Below are positions 7,360-16,349 of a DNA stretch of 64,000 nucleotides, in pieces. Within the stretch, counting starts at the first letter, position 1; each line of letters opens with the position of its first letter. The notes below the pieces were generated by a model. It was not told where the DNA came from, ran no database searches, and was given only the letters and a program-made list of their open reading frames with translations. The stretch is taken from contig NZ_CP047135.1 of NCBI RefSeq assembly GCF_009832905.1, positions 2,396,001 to 2,460,000 on the forward strand, written 5' to 3'. Made by a program: the position numbers and the translations under genes. This DNA comes from Stenotrophomonas sp. 364 (GTDB taxonomy: Bacteria > Pseudomonadota > Gammaproteobacteria > Xanthomonadales > Xanthomonadaceae).

Positions 7360-8277
7360 ATGCGCCGGAAGATTCCCAGCAGCACCGCCCTGACCGCTTT
7401 CGAGGCCGCCGCCCGCCACGGCAGCTTCGCGCGGGCAGCGGAAGAGCTTTCCCTCACCGAGGGGGCCATCAGCCGCCAGATCGGCAGGCTGGAGTCCTTC
7501 CTGGGGGTCCCCCTATTTGAGCGGGTCGGCAATCGCGTCCGCCTGCTGCCCAATGGCGAGCGATACGCCGCCCAAGTCCGCGAGTCGCTGGACCGCTTGG
7601 ACCGGGACAGCCAATACCTGATGGGCCAACCGAAGGACGCTGCAAGCCTGGACATTGCCGTAACGCCCACCTTCGCGTTGCGATGGCTTATCCCTCGCCT
7701 GCCCGCGTTTAGCCGCGCGCATCCGAACATCACCGTGCACCTCTCCGAGCGCACTGACCCGTTCGCGCTTGCCGGCAGTGGATTCGACGCGGCCGTGCAC
7801 TTCGAGCACCCAGCCTGGGCGGGTATGCGCACTTACCCGCTGCTGCAGGAAGTGCTGGTGCCGGTGTGCCATCCCGCGCTCATCAATGGCGCAAAGGCTC
7901 GCGTTTCGCTGGACCAACTGCCGCGGCTACACCGACGACAAAGCCCCGATGCCTGGCAGCGCTACGCCAAGGACTCAGGCATAGCCCTCACCAACCCAGC
8001 GGTGGGGGCACGCTACGACCTTCATGCGATGCTGATTGAAGCAGCGCTTGCAGGCCTCGGGGTTGCCCTGGTGCCACGCCTTTACGTGGAGGCAGAGCTG
8101 GCGCAAGGTCGGCTGGTGGCGCCATGGCCGCAAGGCGAGGCGGTGTCCAAGACGTTCTGCCTGGTGCTGTCCGAACCGATCGGTTTGACTGCCGGTCCAG
8201 TGCAAGCGTTTGCACACTGGCTGCAGGACGAAGCCCGCGCGGCTCGGATGGAGGCTGACTTGCCCGCCACGCCGTGA
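7360..8277 (+). CDS. LysR-family transcriptional regulator (GcvA-like)
   Basis: A 305-aa regulator. The N-terminal winged helix-turn-helix reads LTAFEAAARHGSFARAAEEL, then the recognition segment EGAISRQIGRLESFLGVPLFER (residues 8-50), closely following the GcvA/AmpR subgroup pattern. The rest is the periplasmic-binding-like effector domain (TFALRWLIPRLPAF...). It is divergent from the ferredoxin-fold/tautomerase/MBL operon and probably controls it in response to that pathway's substrate. Full length, no defects seen. Confidence 0.85.
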   Translation: MRRKIPSSTALTAFEAAARHGSFARAAEELSLTEGAISRQIGRLESFLGVPLFERVGNRVRLLPNGERYAAQVRESLDRLDRDSQYLMGQPKDAASLDIAVTPTFALRWLIPRLPAFSRAHPNITVHLSERTDPFALAGSGFDAAVHFEHPAWAGMRTYPLLQEVLVPVCHPALINGAKARVSLDQLPRLHRRQSPDAWQRYAKDSGIALTNPAVGARYDLHAMLIEAALAGLGVALVPRLYVEAELAQGRLVAPWPQGEAVSKTFCLVLSEPIGLTAGPVQAFAHWLQDEARAARMEADLPATP

Positions 8278-8313
8278 GGACTCGCTGTGGCATGCACGGG
8301 TGCTGGCGCACAC

Positions 8314-9828
8314 TTATTCCGCGGATACGGCGACATACGTGCTATTCCCGCGTCCAAGCGAAAAGCTGCTCGGTTTTTCGCGGCCCACCTGCTGGAACTC
8401 GACCGTCATATCCTGTGCAGTCATGAAGAACCGGGTTTTCGACTCCGGAAACAGCTGCATCGGCTGCTTGGCGAACAGTTCGCTCTGGAGATAAAGACGG
8501 TCTCCTTCGGCGATGATCTGCGCGGGTTTGCCCGCCAGGATGTAGTGGCCCGCAAACGTCGCGTTGGTCGCGGGGTCAGAGTCCAACGCAACCTTCTCGG
8601 TAATCTGAAACTCGGGCCAGCCGTATTCGGCTGCCACGCTGACAAGAATTTCATCGATCAGAGCTGCGCCGTTGTCGCTATTGGTCATCAGCACGATGCC
8701 TTGTCCGGTGTGGGTGTAGCCATACAACTGCGAGCGGAACCCGTCCGTCCCCCCCGAGTGCGAAAAGCTGGTGCCTCCGCCCAGCTTCTCTACATATAGC
8801 CCCAGGCCATACTCACCCAACCCTCGGCTCAGCATCGTGGAGGTCATCGCACTGGACAGCACCTTGCCAGGCTTGCCGGAGTAAGCCTGTTGGATGTCGA
8901 CCACTACCTTGGCCAGATCGGTCGGAGTGGTCCACAGCGCCGCCGCCGCCGATTGCGGATAAACGTGCCAACCGCCGGCGAGGGGCCTTCCGTCGCTGTC
9001 GTGGGCGGTAGCAGCCCGCGGGTGCCACGCCGACGGCAACGTCAAGGCGAACGTACTGTCCTTCATGTCCAGGGGGGTGAAGACCAAGGCCTGCATCAGT
9101 TCGGGAAACGAGTGTCCCGCTGCTTCCATCATCATCAACTGGACAACGCTGTAGCCACCTCCGGAGTACTTCCACTCGGTGCCAGGCGTGGCCTCGACAC
9201 GGACTGCCTCGGATTTCGCTGGCGCCACACCATCCAGCACCTGCAGCAAAGACGGTACCGGCTCGCCCTGTGCGTAGCCGTAAAAGCCATGGACGTTCAT
9301 GCCGGCACTGTGGTTGAGCAGGCCACGTAGCGTGACAGGGCGTTGCCGGGTGAAGTGGTTATCCGGAATCTTCCAACCATGGAGCTGCCCGTTGGCTGGA
9401 GCATCAAGCGACAACGTGCCCTGCTCAACAAGGCGCAGAGCGCCTAGGGCAGTGATCGGTTTGCTGATCGAGCCAGCCTGAAACAGGCTTGCAGGCGTGG
9501 CAGCGCCTTGCTCATTCGTGTTGAGTACGCCATAGGCGCGAGCCCATTCGATATGCCCATCGTTGATGAGGGCAATGCTGACCGATGGAACGTCGTAGAA
9601 GGCCATGCGCGCGGCAATCGACGCCTTTGCATCGGGAGCGCCCTTGACGACTACGCGCGTGGAAAGACCGTGTTCCACCCGAGCAATCCGGGACTCGATT
9701 GCAGGGGACAGCGACTGCGCAGCTGCCAATGGCGCCAGGGCCATCAGTGCGAGGGATGCAACGATGAGACGGGTACTGAGCGGGCCGGGAAACAGGCTTC
9801 CCGGCACGATGCGGTGGATGCTTGGCAT
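8314..9828 (-). CDS. Serine hydrolase, beta-lactamase/esterase family
   Basis: A 504-aa exported protein. The ATG at 9828 is supported by a GGAAGG site; the signal peptide is RLIVASLALMALAPLAAAQ (residues 20-38). It carries the class C/PBP-like motifs SISK (Ser120, Lys123), YSG at 221-223 in place of YAN, and a later HSGGTDG. A C-terminal ~100-aa beta-rich extension follows. Such enzymes are D-aminopeptidases, esterases or peptidoglycan-related hydrolases; true beta-lactamase activity cannot be inferred. The open frame continues 72 codons upstream into an integrase remnant, but this looks accidental. Confidence 0.8.
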   Translation of the reverse strand: MPSIHRIVPGSLFPGPLSTRLIVASLALMALAPLAAAQSLSPAIESRIARVEHGLSTRVVVKGAPDAKASIAARMAFYDVPSVSIALINDGHIEWARAYGVLNTNEQGAATPASLFQAGSISKPITALGALRLVEQGTLSLDAPANGQLHGWKIPDNHFTRQRPVTLRGLLNHSAGMNVHGFYGYAQGEPVPSLLQVLDGVAPAKSEAVRVEATPGTEWKYSGGGYSVVQLMMMEAAGHSFPELMQALVFTPLDMKDSTFALTLPSAWHPRAATAHDSDGRPLAGGWHVYPQSAAAALWTTPTDLAKVVVDIQQAYSGKPGKVLSSAMTSTMLSRGLGEYGLGLYVEKLGGGTSFSHSGGTDGFRSQLYGYTHTGQGIVLMTNSDNGAALIDEILVSVAAEYGWPEFQITEKVALDSDPATNATFAGHYILAGKPAQIIAEGDRLYLQSELFAKQPMQLFPESKTRFFMTAQDMTVEFQQVGREKPSSFSLGRGNSTYVAVSAE

Positions 9829-9916
9829 CAGTGAGCCTTCCATAGAAATGCAGACATGAGGACCCGAAAGCCTCGCTCGATTCCCCCGAGCGACGATAGC
9901 CAACGATATGGCACGC

Positions 9917-9970
9917 GGGCCACTTCCGGCCAACAGTAGATGCGGCCTTACAACAATCAGACCTTCTTCA
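9917..9970. repeat. GTCCGC-type repeat plus tail, copy B
   Basis: A decayed copy of 5443-5496: CACTTCCGGCCAA in the loop and the tail CCTTACAACAATCAG. It abuts the truncated integrase fragment at 9970, consistent with a block inserted at or recombined into that gene. Confidence 0.5.
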
Positions 9971-10044
9971 AGGTCAACAGGAACGCGCTGGACGAAAGAC
10001 CAGCGACCGGTCTCGGACCGACTCAAATGGTGAGGGATGCGCAT
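9960..10044 (-). pseudogene. 5' remnant of tRNA-Ser-type integrase
   Basis: The first ~25 codons read MRIPHHLSRS-TGRWSFVQRVPVDL, almost identical to the start of the intact integrase at 42065 (one substitution, E for S). Homology ends abruptly at the VPVDL position, where the dispersed repeat begins. The upstream ~80 bp also match the intact copy. This is the stump of the integrase of an older element at the same site. Confidence 0.8.
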
Positions 10045-10126
10045 GCGATTGTCGCCTCTGCATGCTTTCCGCCTACCAATCAGGAAACATCAAAAATCCA
10101 TATTAAGAATCAATGAGTTATGCATG

Positions 10127-10146
10127 ATTGGCGGAGAGAGTGGGAT
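10127..10146. other. Inner att site: 20-bp copy of tRNA-Ser 3' end
   Basis: ATTGGCGGAGAGAGTGGGAT is identical to 42147-42166, the 3' end of the tRNA-Ser(UGA) gene. It marks the junction between the older left element and the newer right element. The identity stops right after GGAT, as expected for a recombination core. Confidence 0.8.
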
Positions 10147-10396
10147 CGGATCACCTTCGACCCTAGCCCTTCTCACCTTTGCAGAAAGCCTGCCAGGCAA
10201 GTTTCCTTTCAATGTTTCCTCGATCATAGCCGGATCCTTGGACCTGCAGCCACCGCGCGATCGCCCCTAGTCGGGAGCGGGAAAGCATCCGCGAGGACCA
10301 GTATTCATTTTTGTGAGGTGAGCCTCATTCCTCGGTATTGCTATTGAGCAGCTGCGCGCTTTGATGGGTGCACCCTCTACGCTCAAAGGAGCAATC
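10147..10396. other. Left end of newer element, no gene seen
   Basis: About 250 bp between the att copy and the first gene of the newer element. No convincing frame; it may hold recombinase arm sites and the promoter of the next gene. Confidence 0.4.
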
Positions 10397-10714
10397 ATGT
10401 TGTCCAACCCCCAGTTCCTCGTTGCAGGCCAAATCCTCACTGGGTTGATGTGCGGCCGGCAACCACGGGAATCAGGCGAGTGCGCTCAGGAAGTGAGGTA
10501 TGCCTTGGAAGCTTCAGCAGAGCTGATTCGTCAATGGCAAGGCCTCGCCGTTCCCACCCTCGATTACAAGCCGCCAACACCCGCAGCCGCTACTCGAACT
10601 CGGGAAGCCTTGGTAGACCGTGCCTTCGTGGCCACGGAGCAATGGCGACGGGAGCGAACGGCCAGAGCCTCTAATCCTCCGTCCGCCTTGAGTTCAGGAC
10701 CAGCGCTCCACTGA
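10397..10714 (+). CDS. Hypothetical protein (105 aa)
   Basis: Starts MLSNPQFLVAGQIL with an AAAGGAG site upstream, which decides against the longer frame. Ala/Arg-rich helical composition; a Cys-containing segment LMCGRQPRESGEC lies near residue 20. No family is recognised. It is the left-most gene of the newer element and convergent with the type III restriction gene. Confidence 0.5.
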   Translation: MLSNPQFLVAGQILTGLMCGRQPRESGECAQEVRYALEASAELIRQWQGLAVPTLDYKPPTPAAATRTREALVDRAFVATEQWRRERTARASNPPSALSSGPALH

Positions 10715-10735
10715 TGACATCGATCCAAGTGAGCA

Positions 10736-10757
10736 AAGGCCCCGCGAAGCGGGGCCT
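10736..10757. terminator. Hairpin terminator between convergent genes
   Basis: GGCCCCGC-GAA-GCGGGGCC forms a perfect 8-bp stem. Read on the minus strand it is followed by TTTGCT, so it likely ends the restriction operon, and may also stop the rightward gene. Confidence 0.6.
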
Positions 10758-10808
10758 CCGGAGCCCAAGAACAAGGTAAAGACCAGCAGACCATGGCTGC
10801 GACTCGAA

Positions 10809-13193
10809 CTATGCCTTCAAGCACTCCTTCACCGCTTGGTCCAAAGACGAGACATGGATGGGAGTCGGCGAACCAGCTTTCATCTTCCAGACGGTGTAAC
10901 CGCCTTGGATGGCCTTACCTCCAATAGTCTTCTGCGTTCCTTCGGAGATAAATCGTGTCAGCAGCTTAGTCGTCCCCTCGTCCTGGATATCGAAGAGTTT
11001 TCGTGCGACTGCGTCGGTAAGCAGATGCGAGCCCTTGGTGTCCAAACAAAAAACGTATTTCCCCTTCCAGACCAAGAAGTCAGGAGAGAACGAAGCACTA
11101 TCACCTTCCGATAGCAGCGGAATTCGGAATCCGCCATTGCTAGGGTTTCGATGCCAGGGAAGACCTAACTTGTCCAACGCGATTGCGAAGGGCGCTTCAA
11201 ACTTGTTCAGACCGGCGTATCGGGCATAGAGACCATTGTCAAATGCCTGCGCCTTCTTAGGCACCCGCATCGTCGAGAAGGTGAACTCCCGCTCAGACTC
11301 GTAAACCAGCGAAGTGAGCTGGTAGTAGGACGACACGATGTCCCTGGCCAGATCGTCCGCAGCCGCAGCCGCATTGCTGCCTGCCTCCACACGAACGTCA
11401 AACTTGGACGCCTTCAGATCAACTACGGCTAAGGCAGCACGAGAGCGGCTTCGGATTGCATTGCTCACCAACCAACGCAACCGCACGCGGTTGGCATGCC
11501 CATTCACCATCCAGTCGTGCCCGCTCTCCTTGTCGAGATCCGAAATAACCACCAGCTCCATCTTGTTGTGGGCTTCCCCCTGGGTATCCTCTTCTCCTTC
11601 CTTGAAGGTGGGAAATTTGGCCACAAGCTGAGCAATGACCGCCACAGCATCGCCTGCGTCGGCGTGGACTTGGTGAAGGACGACCGACGAGTCTTCTTTC
11701 GGATAGATGTCCTCGGCTCCCCCGTCACCGCCACCATATGTATGAACAATCTCAATGGCAGCCCCATCCTCCTGAAGCTTGGCACGCACCGCCTCAATGG
11801 ATTCCGTAAAAACGTTCTTCTTATCGACGCGCAGGAAGAAATGGGCGCTGTTTAGCAACGGGGAGTCGTAGTGCTTTGCATCATATTGACGCAGCACACG
11901 GCCGATGATCTGCTCCACCCTGATCTGGGAACCCATGGACTTATCCACGTAGCCCAAGTAACAAGCCGGATCATCCCACCCTTCCTGAAGCCCTTGATTG
12001 AAGATGATGTGCTGAAAATCTCCAGCTTGGAACTCATCAAAATCGCTCTCGCCTCGCGAGAACAGATTCACGGCATCTGGCCTGTTGCCGTCAGAGAACT
12101 TCAAGTCGGCGTAGATGGCCACTTTGGCAGGATCCACCTTCTTCTGCTCGACTAAGTAGCGCCAGATGCGAATTGGCGGCGCGTTGCGATGCTCAAACGG
12201 CTTCGTGTGGTCGTCCTTATCGCCGTCGTCTGTGATGTTGGTCTTACACACATAGATGGCCTTGGGGGTAAACCCAAGCGCGCGCGCCTGGATTTCCTGC
12301 TCAATCAGCTCCAGCCGATCGTAAAGGTCGTCAAGGCAACGCTCCATTGGCGCAGTGGTGCCGTCGAACTGGATCGAGGTTTTGATCAGCTCGGACTTGA
12401 TGACAGCATTGCTATCCACAACCGTAACGGCAAATGCGCTGGCATCGGGAGTCCCAGCGTCTCCAACAGCACCCAGCTGAACGAAGCGCTTTAGGCTGTC
12501 GTCATCCTCTCTCGCATCATCAATCCAGGCTTCTTGGGGACCGATAACCGACTTGGCAAATCCCGAGGGAAGCCTGAGCGTGGCACTCGCGAGCAGGTAG
12601 GCCTCGGGCTCCAACTCGGCAAGAATCTGGGTCTGCTGATCGGAAAGGTTGTGCCCTTCGTCATAGACGATGATAAGGGGACGCCGAACGCCGCCAGCGT
12701 CCCGGGCGATCAGCCGCTCCCAGGGCGATTGGTCACCGAAGAGGTCCTGGTCCTTCTTGTAAATATTCAGAGCACCGTCGGACTGTTCCTTGTTGTTGAA
12801 CAGCCCCGTGGTTGCCAACACAATGAGCGGAGAGCTCCCGTCTGCGATCAGGCTTGGCTCTAGCTGGGCCGCACGAATGACCCTGAATTCCTCGACTAAT
12901 CCAGCATACTTCCCACCGCCAGAAAAGTTTGCGTAAGTCTGCTGGACAACCGACTTGGCTTTGCTCATCCAAAAGACAATGGGCTCCACGACCATGTGCA
13001 TTCGCATCAGAGTCACAGCTTCCGCGAGCACGGGGGTCTTGCCCGCGCCCGTGATAGCCGACAACGCCTGATAGAAGGGCCGCCGGAGCTTCCCCTTGTA
13101 GGTGGGCCGATAGGCGTGCCCAGCAAAGAAGGCGTAACGGTTAACAATCTGCTGTGCCGCTCGAACCTGGAAAGGTTTCAGCTCAATCTGCAT
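10809..13193 (-). CDS. Type III restriction enzyme, Res subunit
   Basis: A 794-aa DNA-dependent ATPase/endonuclease. Superfamily 2 helicase motifs are clear: Walker A ITGAGKT (residues 47-53), motif II DEGH (178-181), motif III SAT (203-205), and a C-terminal helicase half with QGLQEGWD and QIIGRVLRQ. The nuclease lies near the end: PDFLVWKGKYVFCLDTKG with Asp705, Asp718 and Lys720 as a PD-(D/E)XK centre. The ATG at 13193 overlaps the end of mod by 11 bases, so the longer upstream frame is not used. With Mod it forms a complex that cleaves DNA at unmethylated head-to-head sites. It appears intact. Confidence 0.92.
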   Translation of the reverse strand: MQIELKPFQVRAAQQIVNRYAFFAGHAYRPTYKGKLRRPFYQALSAITGAGKTPVLAEAVTLMRMHMVVEPIVFWMSKAKSVVQQTYANFSGGGKYAGLVEEFRVIRAAQLEPSLIADGSSPLIVLATTGLFNNKEQSDGALNIYKKDQDLFGDQSPWERLIARDAGGVRRPLIIVYDEGHNLSDQQTQILAELEPEAYLLASATLRLPSGFAKSVIGPQEAWIDDAREDDDSLKRFVQLGAVGDAGTPDASAFAVTVVDSNAVIKSELIKTSIQFDGTTAPMERCLDDLYDRLELIEQEIQARALGFTPKAIYVCKTNITDDGDKDDHTKPFEHRNAPPIRIWRYLVEQKKVDPAKVAIYADLKFSDGNRPDAVNLFSRGESDFDEFQAGDFQHIIFNQGLQEGWDDPACYLGYVDKSMGSQIRVEQIIGRVLRQYDAKHYDSPLLNSAHFFLRVDKKNVFTESIEAVRAKLQEDGAAIEIVHTYGGGDGGAEDIYPKEDSSVVLHQVHADAGDAVAVIAQLVAKFPTFKEGEEDTQGEAHNKMELVVISDLDKESGHDWMVNGHANRVRLRWLVSNAIRSRSRAALAVVDLKASKFDVRVEAGSNAAAAADDLARDIVSSYYQLTSLVYESEREFTFSTMRVPKKAQAFDNGLYARYAGLNKFEAPFAIALDKLGLPWHRNPSNGGFRIPLLSEGDSASFSPDFLVWKGKYVFCLDTKGSHLLTDAVARKLFDIQDEGTTKLLTRFISEGTQKTIGGKAIQGGYTVWKMKAGSPTPIHVSSLDQAVKECLKA

Positions 13194-15126
13194 CCATGCC
13201 ACCATCGTTGTTGTAAGCATCTGCCCGGGCGTTGAAACCAATGTGCTCCAGCACCTTGTCGGGAATCTGATAGAACTCAATATCGTTGCCGGTGTAAGGA
13301 GCCAGCGCGGCGTAGACGTGGTAACGGCCTGCCAAATCGGCAGCCTTGGCTTCTTGGATGATCTCCTTGAAGACAGTCCGCGTCAGAGCTGAGGGTTCAT
13401 CAGGCGCACTCCACACCAAGAAGAAACCCTCGTCGCGGTTGTTGACAGCAAATAGGTGCTTATAACCGCCCGCAGGAAGCCGCCGAAGGTATGACTTGGT
13501 CTTATCGTTGCGATCCCAATAGCTCACCAAGAGCAGGTCCATCATCTCTTCGCGGGCCAGAGCATTCACTGCATTGGCATCGACCTTCTCGCGCCTGACA
13601 GTGAAGTAGCGGAAACCGCCTCCCGAGGGCTCTCTTTCCCCAGACTTCCATTTCCCTGTAATAACACGCTTGATGCGATCTGCGGTCAGCGTCTTAGCGT
13701 AGTTATCGCCTTTGGCATCGTTGCCCTGTTCGATGAGGATGAACCGCCTACTTGCATCCTGCTCTTTGTTTAGCTCCAAAACGGCATGTCCAGTCGTTCC
13801 AGATCCTGCGAAAGGGTCTAGCACGATGCCGTCCTTCCGACACCAAATTTGGATGATTTTCTTGATAAGACGCAGCGGCTTCACGGTTTCGAAGTTATGT
13901 CCTTTACCCACAACCGCATCCAGCTCCTCGATACCATCACGGGACCTGCCACTTAGTGTTCGCAACCACGAGACCGAATCGATGGCGGGGGGAGCTTCAT
14001 CATCATCGAGCCAGAATGTTGTTGGAACCCCACCCTGACGAACCAAGCTCTTGTAGACCTTACGAACTGGCTTCTGCTGGCCATCCACACCCCAATAAAG
14101 ATACGGCCACCCGCCTTGCTCCAGGCGCTTCGATGAAGTGCTTTGGGACTTCGCAAGTAACTTCTGTCGCTGGCTTTCGGTTGACGCCGCCCACCCCTTC
14201 AGTGCGAGAGCCTTGCCCCGCCCGTCCCCAATATCGAAGTCTTCGTAGTCAACGCCCCACTCTTCCAGCCATTTCTTCATGGCGGCCCGCTTGTTCGCCC
14301 AGTGACGTTCGCCTGGGTTGTGAAACTCACCAGTGAACGGTGATTGGATAGCATAATTGGCTAGCTTACTGGCCCCTTTACCCGTCAAATCGCCTTGCTT
14401 CCAGTCAGAGAGCGCATCATTGTCGATATTACCGAAGCGTGCATCAGCAAGTGCCGATCGTTCCACCAAACCTGTTTTTGCGAGCTCCGCGGACTTGGCA
14501 TAGACCAACACATACTCGGTCGTCAGAGACAGCTTTGATGACTGGTTCTTGGGCGTCGTCTTCTGCCAATTGATGATTCCGAGACGATTCTCCTCGTGGA
14601 AAATCTCATCCATCAGCATGCCTAATCGGTAGAGCTCACGATGGTCAATGCAGATGGCGATCACGCCGCCGGGCTTCAGCATCTCCCGCATCATCCACAA
14701 ACGAGGAGTCATGAAGCGCAGCCATTTGCTGTGGCGTGAGCCGTCGTCCTTAGCGACCAAATCTCCCATGTCGGGATCGTTTGGATCCTTATCCCACTTG
14801 TCGTTGTAGCGGAAATCCTCGCCTGTGTTATACGGCGGGTCCGTCAAGACCAAGTCCACTTGGCCACGGTATTTGTAGAGCGTAACCATCGCTGCAAGAT
14901 TTTCACCATCCCACAACTCGTTGACGGCCTCTTCCGCGGCGTCCCCAACAGATGCGCGCTTATTGATCTCGCACATCCTCGGTTTGACTTGACGTGCGAT
15001 CTGCCACGGAGCTGTCCGCCCTGTGTAGTTCAGGACAATGCCATCCTTTCCTGACTCAAGACGCTCGGCGTCGTGATCCTGCAGGAGCTTGATGAGCGCA
15101 GCTCGGGACAGCTCTTCGTATTTCAT
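13183..15126 (-). CDS. Type III DNA methyltransferase, Mod subunit
   Basis: A 647-aa N6-adenine methyltransferase. DPPY (residues 96-99) precedes the SAM-binding FAGSG (439-443), the order of beta-class enzymes used by type III systems; the intervening ~340 residues hold the target recognition region. The start MKYEELSRAAL has an AAGG site upstream; the longer frame begins in non-coding sequence. It modifies one strand of a short asymmetric site and supplies specificity to Res, with which it overlaps. No simple repeat that would cause phase variation is seen. Confidence 0.92.
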   Translation of the reverse strand: MKYEELSRAALIKLLQDHDAERLESGKDGIVLNYTGRTAPWQIARQVKPRMCEINKRASVGDAAEEAVNELWDGENLAAMVTLYKYRGQVDLVLTDPPYNTGEDFRYNDKWDKDPNDPDMGDLVAKDDGSRHSKWLRFMTPRLWMMREMLKPGGVIAICIDHRELYRLGMLMDEIFHEENRLGIINWQKTTPKNQSSKLSLTTEYVLVYAKSAELAKTGLVERSALADARFGNIDNDALSDWKQGDLTGKGASKLANYAIQSPFTGEFHNPGERHWANKRAAMKKWLEEWGVDYEDFDIGDGRGKALALKGWAASTESQRQKLLAKSQSTSSKRLEQGGWPYLYWGVDGQQKPVRKVYKSLVRQGGVPTTFWLDDDEAPPAIDSVSWLRTLSGRSRDGIEELDAVVGKGHNFETVKPLRLIKKIIQIWCRKDGIVLDPFAGSGTTGHAVLELNKEQDASRRFILIEQGNDAKGDNYAKTLTADRIKRVITGKWKSGEREPSGGGFRYFTVRREKVDANAVNALAREEMMDLLLVSYWDRNDKTKSYLRRLPAGGYKHLFAVNNRDEGFFLVWSAPDEPSALTRTVFKEIIQEAKAADLAGRYHVYAALAPYTGNDIEFYQIPDKVLEHIGFNARADAYNNDGGMDAD

Positions 15127-15497
15127 GCGATTGCCTTGTGTTCGTAAGTCGCGGACCAGCCGCCAAAATGACCGCTCTTGGCCGTAGGGAGTGTGCGCCC
15201 TGAAGCAGCCCCAGACGCCAGCATGAAACGTAGCTGGGCTTCGTCTCACAGACTGCGCCGCCGGAAAATACTGCGTGGCACTGGTCGCAACCATCCCCGC
15301 AACATTCTCGCCGCGACCAATACGATCAGCAAGTTAAGGCACTCCAGAGGCCCCTGGCCGGCCGCAAGCCGTTGAGCTGCAAGGGCTCCCTTCAAAAACT
15401 ATCGAGGTCGTCCGTCATCCTTGCGCAGTATCATTACGGATGGGCGGCGTCCAAGCACCGCGGCAACATATGCTTTGGACATCGGGTCCCGCCGGCT
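15127..15497. other. Intergenic region between mob genes and R-M operon
   Basis: No convincing gene in about 370 bp. It presumably holds the promoter of the mod-res operon. A strong hairpin sits at its left-reading edge (15484-15516). Confidence 0.4.
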
Positions 15498-15516
15498 TCA
15501 GTGAAGCCGGGGACCC
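15484..15516 (-). terminator. Strong hairpin at end of mobilization genes
   Basis: GGGTCCCGCCGGCTTCA and TGAAGCCGGGGACCC pair over about 15 bp with a 2-nt bulge and a one-base turn. The stop codon of the 15498 gene lies inside it. There is no T-tract, so it may be a transcript stabiliser or a factor-assisted terminator. Confidence 0.45.
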
Positions 15517-16349
15517 CGTGCGGCCCGTGCAGGTTTTGGCTGATCAGGCTCAGGGGCTGGACTGTTAGGGATGGCTGGGGCACGCCGCATCCCCTCACAC
15601 TTGATTGTGCGTCGTCCGGCTATACCCGCGCTTACCCCTTCCAGATGCTCAGCCCGAGCGGCCAGCTCCCGGGCGCATGCCATTTCTTCTTCTGGCGTCG
15701 CGGCCGCCTGGGCCCTCGCAAGCTCTGCTGAGCGTTGCTCCAGCGCAGCGAGGCGACGGCCCCGCCTCTTTGCCCAGTCGCCGGCCGTCCAAGGCACACC
15801 GGGCTCTGGATGGTTCGCGACAAAGTCATGCCAAGATTGCTCGGCCATGTGCCGGAGACGAACGGCACGACGGACGGCCTCAAGGCGGCGTGGGAAGCGG
15901 GCCAGTGCCGCGGCAAAACGGCGCAGGCCCACCAGGAGGCGACTGAGAATGGAGCGGTAGTCCTTGCTGTCATCTGGCGGTAGCGGATTTGCAGCCAACA
16001 CCTGGAGTGCGTTCAACGTCGTGTGGAGCCCCTGGACAGCCAGGTCATCCCTCAGTGTCGCGCCTAGTTGAACCACCTGCTCCCTAATGGATTCAAGAGT
16101 CACGGTGGCCTGTCCTGACTTTTCACCCTCCCCCTGTCGCCCCGCGCTCGCGACCCGGGCCATCCCTTGCGACATCTCGATGCGACCATCAGAGAACGTC
16201 AGCGTCGCCGGTGAGGATCGGCGGGACTCACGGCGAGCCTGCCGACCGCAGTGCCCAGCAGGCGTCTGCATGGCCCTGTCCTCCTGCTCGAACTGCGCCA
16301 ACATTTCATTGAACGACTCCTCGTTGTCTTCCTCAATGAGCCGGTTCAT
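15498..16349 (-). CDS. Mobilization-associated helical protein
   Basis: A 283-aa charged protein starting MNRLIEEDNEESFNEML that overlaps the relaxase gene by four bases (ATGA), so the two are co-translated. Mostly alpha-helical, with an Arg-rich central segment (RFPRRLEAVRRAVRLRH, about residues 150-168) and a Pro-rich tail. In MobA/MobL loci the region after the relaxase domain often carries an accessory or split C-terminal part; this protein may be the detached C-terminal half of the relaxase. No catalytic motif is seen. Confidence 0.6.
   Translation of the reverse strand: MNRLIEEDNEESFNEMLAQFEQEDRAMQTPAGHCGRQARRESRRSSPATLTFSDGRIEMSQGMARVASAGRQGEGEKSGQATVTLESIREQVVQLGATLRDDLAVQGLHTTLNALQVLAANPLPPDDSKDYRSILSRLLVGLRRFAAALARFPRRLEAVRRAVRLRHMAEQSWHDFVANHPEPGVPWTAGDWAKRRGRRLAALEQRSAELARAQAAATPEEEMACARELAARAEHLEGVSAGIAGRRTIKCEGMRRAPAIPNSPAPEPDQPKPARAARGPRLH

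Noticed and set aside
10780..10812. A T-arm-like sequence (GTTCGAGTCGCAGCC on the minus strand) suggesting a tRNA remnant
   Set aside because: Only about 20 bases resemble a tRNA; no anticodon arm or acceptor stem and no matching partner elsewhere in the window.
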